A DNA stretch of 15,967 bases, taken from an uncultured Lachnospiraceae bacterium (GTDB lineage Bacteria > Bacillota > Clostridia > Lachnospirales > Lachnospiraceae). The first letter of the stretch is position 1. Every line of letters starts with the position of its first letter. Shown here piece by piece: positions 1 to 6,282 of the stretch. Both the position numbers and the translations under genes were made by a program. A model generated the notes under the pieces. The model was not told the DNA's origin, did not search any database, and saw only the letters and a list, made by a program, of their open reading frames with translations. The stretch covers positions 1-15,967 of the forward strand of contig CAJTRU010000008.1 of the NCBI GenBank assembly GCA_910579085.1, written 5' to 3'.

Positions 1-11
1 AATAAAGGCTT

Positions 12-767
12 TTAGCCGCAGAGCAAACCACCCGTTATACGGGTGGTGCTGATTTCTTTACGCATTTGTTCAAAGCAGAATTTTATATATGCGTTCTGTA
101 CATCTTTAGATTTCCTGCGGCTTATAGGGATTTGGCATCCATTACTCATATGAAAAACGTCTTTGTCATGTATTGTTACTTCATAAAAGTTTGTGATTAT
201 GCCTTTAGAACAGCAGCAGAAATATGGGTAACTGCATAATATTTCCTCCATCATGCTATGTGTAATACGCGTTTTGGTATCGATTCCTTTTTTATTATGT
301 AACGTAACAATATGGTTAGAATATTCCGTAAATATAATATTCCTTAAAAGAATTTCCTGTCCGTCTGGAAGTATTACTGATGTCTGGTTATTGCCAGTAA
401 CAGGTATAATACGTGAAAGCATGTTCTGGATATTTTTTTCTGAAAATGGTTTAAGCAGATAGTATTGTGCATTAACTTCGTAGCTTTCACTTGCAAATGA
501 GTTGCTGTTAGTACAGAAAGCAAGCTGTACATTATTGTCTGTCATGCGGATTTTACGGGCAATATCAACACCTGAGATATCCTTCATATATATATCAAGC
601 AGTATTATATTATACTTCCCAGCCTGGAAAGCGGATAAAAAATCACTTCCATTATAAAATGTATCAATAATATGTTCTGTATATTGGTTGCCAGACAGGT
701 TCTTTTTTAGCAAATGCAGAAGTATATCAAGTTCCATTGGCTCATCGTCTACTAATGCAATTCTCAT
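12..767 (-). CDS. LytTR-family (LytR/AgrA-type) response regulator
   Basis: This 251-aa transcription regulator has an N-terminal receiver domain and a C-terminal LytTR DNA-binding domain. The receiver shows the acidic pair D7/D8, the phospho-acceptor D58 in LLDIYMKD, and the conserved K106 in YYLLKPF. The LytTR part spans about residues 130-235, with the typical pattern of a strand-forming block (ILLRNIIFTEYSNHIVTLH) followed by FCCCSKGIITNF, where most relatives have an FxRxHRSYIVN-like stretch. The start is supported by AGGAGG just upstream (775-780 on the minus strand) and by a sigma-A promoter at 837-865. LytTR regulators usually work with a membrane histidine kinase, often encoded next door; here that would lie left of the window. 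The divergent neighbour is a large secreted protein, a plausible target. The extreme 3' end of the gene contains a strong hairpin. The family call is firm; the signal and target are inferred. Confidence 0.9.
   Translation of the reverse strand: MRIALVDDEPMELDILLHLLKKNLSGNQYTEHIIDTFYNGSDFLSAFQAGKYNIILLDIYMKDISGVDIARKIRMTDNNVQLAFCTNSNSFASESYEVNAQYYLLKPFSEKNIQNMLSRIIPVTGNNQTSVILPDGQEILLRNIIFTEYSNHIVTLHNKKGIDTKTRITHSMMEEILCSYPYFCCCSKGIITNFYEVTIHDKDVFHMSNGCQIPISRRKSKDVQNAYIKFCFEQMRKEISTTRITGGLLCG
27..47. repeat. Perfect 9-bp hairpin inside the 3' end of the LytTR regulator gene
   Basis: ACCACCCGT (27-35) and ACGGGTGGT (39-47) form a perfect stem around the 3-nt loop TAT; AGC/GCT can extend it past a two-base bulge. 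It lies within the last codons of the regulator gene (encoding TTRITGG). CCACCCG/CGGGTGG hairpins resemble terminal hairpins of IS200/IS605-type elements in Clostridia, but no transposase is visible here. It is not followed by a T-tract on either strand, so it is a poor candidate for an intrinsic terminator. Confidence 0.5.
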
Positions 768-787
768 AATAAATCCTCCTGGTATAT

Positions 788-808
788 GCCCTGGTTAAAG
801 GGCTTTTT
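788..808 (+). other. Short stem-loop followed by T-tract in the LytTR gene leader
   Basis: GCCCT (788-792) pairs with AGGGC (799-803) across a 6-nt loop, followed on the plus strand by TTTTT (804-808). On the plus strand it looks like a weak intrinsic terminator, although no plus-strand gene ends here. On the minus strand it lies in the 5' leader of the LytTR regulator, between its promoter and its ribosome binding site, where it could block antisense readthrough or act as leader structure. Confidence 0.3.
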
Positions 809-836
809 CTAGTGCAGGTTAAATCCTGTAAGTTAC

Positions 837-865
837 ATTATAAAATCAGGCATAAAGAATTACAA
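837..865 (-). promoter_or_regulatory. Sigma-A promoter of the LytTR regulator gene
   Basis: On the minus strand, -35 TTGTAA (860-865), a 17-nt spacer and a perfect -10 TATAAT (837-842). It reads into the LytTR gene with a leader of about 60 nt. Confidence 0.65.
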
Positions 866-876
866 GTATAATTATA

Positions 877-888
877 TTTCCAGTTATC
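877..888. repeat. Dispersed short repeat TTTCCAGTTATC
   Basis: TTTCCAGTTATC occurs here and again at 1133-1144, so it flanks the first long palindrome as a direct repeat. The 11-mer TTTCCAGTTAT recurs at 5493-5503, and an inverted partial copy (AACTGGAAATT) is at 1373-1383, outside the second palindrome. It may mark element edges; chance recurrence of 11-12-mers in AT-rich DNA cannot be excluded. Confidence 0.35.
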
Positions 889-911
889 TGGTGCTGGTGG
901 ACGGACGCAGC

Positions 912-1098
912 GTTTCTGTGTCCAGCTAAATATTATTACATTCCAGGGCACGCTTCCGCTACGTCAGCCCACGCAGCGGCACATAAAGTCCATATATCCC
1001 ACAGGAAACTTACGTTTCCTCCGGGACATATGGACTTAAATGCCGGCGGTGCTGAAGTGCCCCTGTCATGTAATAATATTTAGCTGGACACTGGAAAC
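912..1098. repeat. Long imperfect palindrome (hairpin element), copy 1
   Basis: A 187-bp sequence that can fold end to end. The arm 918-941 is perfectly complementary to 1068-1091 (24 bp). Further in, GGGCAC pairs with GTGCCC, and 986-1000 pairs with 1023-1037 with one mismatch. The apex is AGGAAAC (1003-1009), loop TTAC, GTTTCCT (1014-1020). The outer base is GTTTC...GAAAC. One arm carries extra bulged sequence (about 950-980). The element is homologous, in inverted orientation, to 1197-1355. No ORF lies in it. It is upstream of the recognised surface-protein promoter, so it is probably a DNA-level repeat (MITE-like or other hairpin element) rather than an mRNA leader. Its family was not recognised. 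Confidence 0.8.
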
Positions 1099-1196
1099 CT
1101 GCTGGCTGGCAGAATAATTCTTCCACATATAATTTCCAGTTATCCTGCTGTCAGGTGTTTTGCTGGTTTATGGGTTTGTAATAGTTTGCAATGGCA

Positions 1197-1355
1197 GGTT
1201 TTACGTGCCAGATACCAGAAATATTACATACAGGGGTACTTTAAGCCCGTCGGCATTTAAATCTGGTTTTTTCAGATTTTATGTGCCGTTGCGTGGCTTA
1301 TCGTAGCGCAAGCGTACCCCTGTTATGTAATATTCTGGCTCTGGCACAGTAAACC
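1197..1355. repeat. Long imperfect palindrome (hairpin element), copy 2, inverted relative to copy 1
   Basis: A 159-bp foldback. GGTTTT...AAACC forms the base, GTGCCAGA (1205-1212) pairs with TCTGGCAC (1340-1347), 1220-1239 pairs with 1314-1334 with a one-base bulge, and the apex is AAATCTG (1259-1265), loop GTTTTTT, CAGATTT (1273-1279). Read on the minus strand it aligns with copy 1: both have GGG(C/T)ACGCTT(C/G)CGCTACG, then ACGCA(G/A)CGGCACATAAA, an apex stem, then TTAAATGCCG and the closing arm. Where the arms differ between copies the partner base often differs too, for example GGGCAC/GTGCCC versus GGGGTAC/GTACCCC. Confidence 0.8.
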
Positions 1356-1392
1356 GTCCGTAAATCCTTGCCAACTGGAAATTCCCAATTAA

Positions 1393-1424
1393 CCACTTGG
1401 GTCAATTTTTGTCCGCTTGGGTTA
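1393..1424 (+). promoter_or_regulatory. Tandem 12-bp direct repeat, candidate LytTR-type operator
   Basis: CCACTTGGGTCA (1393-1404) and CCGCTTGGGTTA (1413-1424) match at 10 of 12 positions and start exactly 20 bp apart, about two helical turns. The pair ends about 22 bp before the -35 box of the surface-protein promoter. LytTR proteins bind pairs of short direct repeats about two turns apart near target promoters, and a LytTR regulator is encoded divergently. Assignment to that regulator is inferred from layout; the motif is not a recognised published box. Confidence 0.45.
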
Positions 1425-1446
1425 TCTGTATTGCTAATATCCTCTT

Positions 1447-1476
1447 TTAACAATATTATGTAAAGCATGGTATTAA
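1447..1476 (+). promoter_or_regulatory. Probable promoter of the surface-protein gene
   Basis: TTAACA (1447-1452), an 18-nt spacer and TATTAA (1471-1476). It is an imperfect sigma-A match, consistent with a promoter that needs an activator. It would give a leader of about 25-30 nt ending in the GGGAGG ribosome binding site at 1495-1500. Confidence 0.4.
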
Positions 1477-1507
1477 AATATTAATAAATTAAATGGGAGG
1501 CATAAAC

Positions 1508-4500
1508 ATGGTTAAAAGAGTTTTTAGCATTATTGTTGCTATAGCTGTAGTTTTAAGTACATTGCCAGGTAATGCAATGGCAGCAGAAAATGAAGGTGCA
1601 ATGACGCCTACACGTGTACAAAGTGAGACATTAAATTTTACAAATGAAGCAGCGGAAAATGAAGCTGAGGGCTGGAAATGGACACCAGACCCGGCAGGGG
1701 GAGGTACGCTGGAACTGGAAAATTGTTATATACAGTCAGAGATAACAGGAATTTTTTATTTTGATAATATAACAGAGCAAAAAAGTGATATAAATATTGT
1801 ACTGCGTGGCAAGAATATATTAGAAACTACAAGCCAGGTATTTAATCCTATGATTACTGCTAATCCTGTTAGTGATGGCAATGCTGGATATGATAAAGTG
1901 AACTGGATAATTAGTGAGGATGGGGAAGGAAGCCTTGAAACCAGGACAAGAGAACCAGTACAGAAGGATGAATCGCCATTTGCCTTTGGTGGAAACAGTA
2001 TTACAATAAAATCTGGTACTATTACATCATTAGTTGCATTTTGTGTAATTGATGAAGATTTTTGTGTAGAGGATGGATGCTTTAACATTGAAACACCAGA
2101 AAATGTAGAAATTAATGGCGGGATTTACTCTAATTATGGCCCTGTTATAATAAGTGGCGGGAAGGTGGATATTAATTCATATATAGGTATTTTTATTCCT
2201 GCCTTTGGGGATAAGCCTTTATCAGAAGGTGGCAGCCAGATGGTGAATATTTCTGGAGGTGAAGTAAATATAAAGTCAGGATATGCTGGCGTATTAATCC
2301 AGAAAAATTACCTGGAAGGGACTGATACACAGTCTGTTAATATTTCTGGTGGAAAGGTAGTGTGTGAGGCTGGCCTGGCAGGGTTTTTCTGCAAGAACTT
2401 TAATGTTTCCAATGATGGAGGCACAACTCCGCTGGTAAATGTATCAGTAAGCCCGGATTCAGAAATTCCAGCAATTTATTCCACAAAAGCAACAGTAAAT
2501 ATTTCAGAAGCTGTTGTTATAGTTTCTACAGGCAAAGCCCCTGCAATTCTTGGTCTGGACAGCAAGGATTCAGAAGTAGGGAACAGTCTTGTTGTTAATG
2601 GCAATAGTGGGAAAGTATATGGCACAGTGGAGATTACAGAAGATTTGTCATTGCCAGAAAATGTGGTTTTAACTGTACCACAGGATGCTGTTTTAACAAT
2701 TCCAGAGGGTGTGTCCCTGAATGTGCCAGACAGTTCATCTGTACAGACAGAAAAAGGGGAATCCATTGTTAATAATGGTATGCTTGTACTGCCAGAGGGC
2801 AGTAATGTAAGCTGTACTGGTACAGGATTTATCCAGAAGGGTGAAGATTTATATACAAATAATAATGAAAAACTTTACGCTGTTACAATAAAACAGAATG
2901 GCAAGGAAGTTATAGAACATTATAAAGAAAATGATGTTGTAACATTTAGCCCGGAGGCGGACACAGATGAACTGAGATTTAAGGAATGGCAGGTAGTTTC
3001 AGGTGCAGCAGTAATAAACAATAATGCCTGGTTTACAATGCCGGCAGAGGATATTACTATAGAAGCAATTTTTGAACGTTTTTATAAACTGCTGGTGAAA
3101 CAGCCTGGAGGCATAGCTCCGCCAGAATATTATAAACAGGACAGTGATGTGGAACTTGTGCCAGAGGATGCAGGTGAAGACAAACTTTTTAAAGAATGGA
3201 AAGTAACACCTGACGGTGTGGTACAGGTAATTGATAATAAGTTTAAGATGCCAGCGGGTGCGGTTACAGTAGAATCCATATATGAACAGCTTTATAAGGT
3301 TACAGTAAACCAGAATGGCAATGTAACAGAAAAATACTACAGCGAAGGAAGCAATGTGCAGCTTGTAAAAAAACCTGCTGCAGAAGGCATGGAGTTTAAG
3401 GAATGGAGGGTAACACCTGGCATACTGGAATTAACAGGGGACAGTTTTATTATGCCTGGTTATGATGTGTCAATAGAAGCAGTTTATGGCAAGATACCTT
3501 CTGTTCCATCAGAACCGTCAGAATCTTCAATGCCATCAGGAGGGCCAGTGCAGCCGTCACCTGGCAATACCCAGAAACCAGTACCGCCTGTTGCATTTCC
3601 TCCTTATGCAGTTCCAGTTGCAAATATCTGTAAAATAACTGTAACAGCAAGCCCGTCAGAGGGTGGCACTGTTACTGGGAATACAGAGGCACAGAAAGGC
3701 AGCAGCGTAACAGTGGAAGCAGTTCCTGGCAAAGGATATGTATTTACAGGCTGGACAGAAGGCGGCAAAGCTGTAAGCAAAGATGCAAAGTACATATTTA
3801 CAGCAGAAAGGGATATAACACTTACTGCTGTATTTAAGAAAACATGGCCAGCGGGTGAAGAAAACACAGAAGATATATTTAAAGGAAAGATAAATGCTGC
3901 TAATAATATAAAAACTGTTTACCAGGTTTCCCTTCCAGATGGATGGGAATGGGCAGAAGAAGACAGGCAGAAAGCAATCCCTGCCGGCGGTTCTGTAAAT
4001 GTTACTGCCAATTATACTGCCACGGATGCAGTGGATTATGCAAGCACATCCTTAAAGATAACAGTTACAAGGGACAAATGTGTGGAAAATCCGGAAGTGC
4101 TTTATACTGGTGATGGTGAGCATGCACCTGGATGTGTGCCAGATGGCGTTGGACATACAGAGTGCAGCATATGTGGAGATATTATAAATACAAATATAAA
4201 AGTGCCAGCAACAGGGCATACAGAAGAGCAGGTAATTACAAAAGCGGCGTATGGAAAAGACGGAAGTATTGTAACCAGTTGTACAAAGTGTAACAAGGTT
4301 TTAAATGAAACGGTAATTAATGCGGTAAAATCTGTTAAATTATCCAGTAATAAAAGCGTATACAATAATAAAAAGCAGCAGCCTGGCATAACCATAAAAG
4401 ACAGCAGCAAAAAGCAGCTTGCCAATGGCACAGATTATACGGTTTTATGGGCAGATGGAATGAAAGAACCTGGTATTTATAAGATTAAAATTAATTTTAC

Positions 4501-4858
4501 TGGACAATATAGTGGCGGAGTAGAAAAAACATATAAAATAATTCCAGAAGGAATAAAGCGTATAGGTGTAATAAGACCACGTAAAAATGGTTTCACTGTA
4601 AAATGGAAAAGGGCAAAAAAATATGTAACAGGCTACCAGATACAGTATTCAACAGACAAGAAATTTAAAAAGGGAACTGTAAAGAAAGTTAATGTAAAAA
4701 AGAGAAAAACTACTTCTAAGACGGTAAGTATAAATAAACCAAAAAAGAAATATTATTATGTAAGGATACGTACCTATAAAAATGTCAAATCCAATGGTAA
4801 AGAGGTAAAAGTATTTTCTAAATGGTCTTCAACAAAGAAAACCATAATAAAACGATAA
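1508..4858 (+). CDS. Large secreted modular surface protein (InlB/Flg_new-like repeats, Cys-rich and FnIII-like C-terminus)
   Basis: An 1116-aa exported protein. The start at 1508 is preferred over the in-frame ATG at 1493 because GGGAGG (1495-1500) lies just upstream and the signal peptide begins there (MVKRVFSIIVAIAVVLS..., likely cleavage after AMA near residue 25). Residues 40-450 are rich in VNISGG-type repeats, as in right-handed beta-helix adhesins. Three repeats of about 68 residues follow (about 457-525, 526-595, 596-662), each with YK/YAV...FKEW(Q/K/R)V...MP...(I/V)E(A/S)(I/V)(F/Y). Next come a Pro/Ser linker (664-705), an InlB B-repeat/Flg_new-like domain (708-777, GYVFTGWTEGGK), a CxxC-containing segment (about 870-930, GHTECSICG and SCTKCN), and a very basic Ig/FnIII-like end (940-1116). 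No LPxTG anchor or SLH domain is seen, so it is probably released or held by the basic tail. The role (adhesion or glycan binding) is inferred. Confidence 0.85.
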   Translation: MVKRVFSIIVAIAVVLSTLPGNAMAAENEGAMTPTRVQSETLNFTNEAAENEAEGWKWTPDPAGGGTLELENCYIQSEITGIFYFDNITEQKSDINIVLRGKNILETTSQVFNPMITANPVSDGNAGYDKVNWIISEDGEGSLETRTREPVQKDESPFAFGGNSITIKSGTITSLVAFCVIDEDFCVEDGCFNIETPENVEINGGIYSNYGPVIISGGKVDINSYIGIFIPAFGDKPLSEGGSQMVNISGGEVNIKSGYAGVLIQKNYLEGTDTQSVNISGGKVVCEAGLAGFFCKNFNVSNDGGTTPLVNVSVSPDSEIPAIYSTKATVNISEAVVIVSTGKAPAILGLDSKDSEVGNSLVVNGNSGKVYGTVEITEDLSLPENVVLTVPQDAVLTIPEGVSLNVPDSSSVQTEKGESIVNNGMLVLPEGSNVSCTGTGFIQKGEDLYTNNNEKLYAVTIKQNGKEVIEHYKENDVVTFSPEADTDELRFKEWQVVSGAAVINNNAWFTMPAEDITIEAIFERFYKLLVKQPGGIAPPEYYKQDSDVELVPEDAGEDKLFKEWKVTPDGVVQVIDNKFKMPAGAVTVESIYEQLYKVTVNQNGNVTEKYYSEGSNVQLVKKPAAEGMEFKEWRVTPGILELTGDSFIMPGYDVSIEAVYGKIPSVPSEPSESSMPSGGPVQPSPGNTQKPVPPVAFPPYAVPVANICKITVTASPSEGGTVTGNTEAQKGSSVTVEAVPGKGYVFTGWTEGGKAVSKDAKYIFTAERDITLTAVFKKTWPAGEENTEDIFKGKINAANNIKTVYQVSLPDGWEWAEEDRQKAIPAGGSVNVTANYTATDAVDYASTSLKITVTRDKCVENPEVLYTGDGEHAPGCVPDGVGHTECSICGDIINTNIKVPATGHTEEQVITKAAYGKDGSIVTSCTKCNKVLNETVINAVKSVKLSSNKSVYNNKKQQPGITIKDSSKKQLANGTDYTVLWADGMKEPGIYKIKINFTGQYSGGVEKTYKIIPEGIKRIGVIRPRKNGFTVKWKRAKKYVTGYQIQYSTDKKFKKGTVKKVNVKKRKTTSKTVSINKPKKKYYYVRIRTYKNVKSNGKEVKVFSKWSSTKKTIIKR

Positions 4859-4890
4859 GCAGTTCTTTATATGACAGGAATATTAAAAAT

Positions 4891-4931
4891 CCCTGCAAGG
4901 TATTATATATTATGCCTTGCAGGGGTTTTTT
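4891..4931. terminator. Bidirectional intrinsic terminator
   Basis: CCCTGCAAGG (4891-4900) and CCTTGCAGGG (4915-4924) form a perfect 10-bp stem with a 14-nt loop, followed by GTTTTTT on the plus strand. On the minus strand the stem is followed by ATTTTTAATA. It sits between the convergent 3' ends of the surface-protein gene and the DUF2680 gene and can serve both. Confidence 0.85.
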
Positions 4932-4959
4932 GGGTTTGTTAGTTTGTTACAAAGAAGAA

Positions 4960-5448
4960 TTAACTGTTATAAATACAGTAGTTATTACAAAATCCAAGTC
5001 CTTTGCCGTTGCCATAGCCTCTGCCATTGCTGTTGTTTCTTCCGTTACCATTGCCTCTTCCGTTACCGTTGCCATAACCTCTGCCATAGCCACAGCTGCC
5101 GTTGCCAGTCCCGTTACAGGTTTCCTGGTTTGCTTTTATTGAAGCAAGGATTTTATCTGCTTCTTTTTGTGAAAGATAGCCATTTTCCACATCTTTCTTC
5201 AGGACTTTTTCCTTAAGGTCAAGACATTCTTTCTGGAATTCTTTTAATTTGCCATTCTCTTTAGCAATAGTTCCATAAGTTTTTCCAGTTTCCATTTTTT
5301 CACGTATTACATCTTCTACAGTCCTTCCAGTAAGGCGTGCTACAATGCTTGCTGGTGTTTCACTGGCAGCCGCCTGGGTAAAAGATGGGAAAGAAAGTGT
5401 AATAAGAAGTGCTGCAAGTAAAAATGCAATAAATTTTGGTTTTTTCAT
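4960..5448 (-). CDS. Secreted DUF2680-family protein with Gly/Asn-rich tail
   Basis: A 162-aa exported protein. A signal peptide (1-27, ending TQAAA) is followed by a helical DUF2680-type domain (about 30-108): ETPASIVARLTGRTVEDV, then KTYGTIAKENGKL, then GYLSQKEADKILASIKAN, the usual order in this clostridial family. The tail (111-153) is a low-complexity run of GYGRGYGNGNGRGNG type, framed by Cys111/Cys119 and Cys154/Cys158. The start is fixed by AAGGAGGT at 5455-5462 on the minus strand. It is divergent from a two-component system whose kinase has a similar Gly-rich patch outside the membrane, so the three genes may form one envelope-stress or metal-response module, with this protein as target or ligand. 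The biochemical function of the family is unknown to me. Confidence 0.85.
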   Translation of the reverse strand: MKKPKFIAFLLAALLITLSFPSFTQAAASETPASIVARLTGRTVEDVIREKMETGKTYGTIAKENGKLKEFQKECLDLKEKVLKKDVENGYLSQKEADKILASIKANQETCNGTGNGSCGYGRGYGNGNGRGNGNGRNNSNGRGYGNGKGLGFCNNYCIYNS

Positions 5449-5473
5449 AATGTTTACCTCCTTGGTTTGTTTT

Positions 5474-5491
5474 TATTGTACCTATACAATA
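5474..5491. promoter_or_regulatory. 18-bp perfect palindrome between DUF2680 gene and two-component operon, candidate operator
   Basis: TATTGTA (5474-5480), centre CCTA, TACAATA (5485-5491) is a perfect inverted repeat. On the minus strand it supplies a -10-like TACAAT for the DUF2680 gene without a good -35 box, as expected for an activated promoter. It lies about 95 bp before the response-regulator start. OmpR-type regulators more often use direct repeats, so another regulator could own this site. Confidence 0.4.
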
Positions 5492-5586
5492 ATTTCCAGT
5501 TATGACGGAATTGTGTTTTTTTGTGAACGCTTTTATGATAAAATAACAGGGTGGAACACTTTTGTTTATGGATTGGGGGATTTGTT

Positions 5587-6282
5587 ATGGGTAAGATTTT
5601 AATTGCAGATGATAATTTGCAAATCACAAAAATATTAAGTGAATTTGCCAGGAAAGAAGGGTTTGAGCCTGTAACTGCACATGATGGTGAAGAGGCAGTA
5701 CAGTATTCCAGGCAGGAACAGTTTGAAATAATTTTACTTGATGTAATGATGCCAAAGAAAGATGGCTTTGAGGTATGCAGGGAAATACGTAAAACATCCA
5801 ATGTGCCAATTATTATGATAACAGCAAGAGGAGAAGATTTTGAGCGCATTATGGGGCTGGATATTGGTGCAGATGATTATATTGTGAAGCCATTTTCAGG
5901 CGGTGAGGTAATGGCGCGTGTAAGAGCTGTTTTAAGACGGCTTGAACGTGCACCTCAAAATAATCTTGAAACTCTTTCATATGATAATCTTTCTGTATGT
6001 CTTGAAAAGGGATTTGTTTCTGTTGGTGGTACACAGGTGGTACTGACAAAAAAGGAACTGGAAATTCTATGGCTTTTATTAGAGAATAAGGAAAAGATAT
6101 TTTCAAGGGATAATCTGTTAAACAGCATATGGGGATATGACTATTATGGGGATAACCGTACTGTAGACAGCCATATTAAAAGGCTGCGTGCTAAGCTGGA
6201 TGCTGTCCCGCACCCGGAATGGCAGATTAAGACTATATGGGGCATGGGTTATAAATTTGAGGGGAAGCCAAATGAAGTATAA
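5587..6282 (+). CDS. OmpR/PhoB-family response regulator
   Basis: A 231-aa regulator. The receiver domain has acidic residues D8/D9, phospho-acceptor D52 in ILLDVMMPKKDG, T79 and K101 in YIVKPFSGGE. The C-terminal winged helix (about 132-228) has the recognition-helix stretch TVDSHIKRLRAKL and the wing WGMGYKF. The ATG at 5587 is preferred over an in-frame GTG at 5551 because GGGGGA (5575-5580) is spaced correctly and the receiver domain begins there (MGKILIADDN). The stop overlaps the start of the kinase gene by 11 nt, so the two are translationally coupled and form a cognate pair. The regulon is likely to include the divergent DUF2680 gene and the operon itself (inferred from position). Confidence 0.92.
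   Translation: MGKILIADDNLQITKILSEFARKEGFEPVTAHDGEEAVQYSRQEQFEIILLDVMMPKKDGFEVCREIRKTSNVPIIMITARGEDFERIMGLDIGADDYIVKPFSGGEVMARVRAVLRRLERAPQNNLETLSYDNLSVCLEKGFVSVGGTQVVLTKKELEILWLLLENKEKIFSRDNLLNSIWGYDYYGDNRTVDSHIKRLRAKLDAVPHPEWQIKTIWGMGYKFEGKPNEV

Noticed and set aside
912..1355. CRISPR array or integron attC sites for the paired palindromes
   Set aside because: There are no short regular repeats with spacers, no cas or integrase gene, and the elements lack attC core boxes; two large inverted copies fit neither.
1756..4431. Several antisense open frames (for example 1756-2088, 2476-2766, 3604-3867, 4102-4431)
   Set aside because: They lie wholly inside the large surface-protein gene, have no ribosome binding sites and look like shadows of its repetitive codons.
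4822..5216. Two plus-strand frames over the DUF2680 gene
   Set aside because: They mirror the Gly/Asn-rich repeat codons of the real gene on the minus strand, and one overlaps the terminator.
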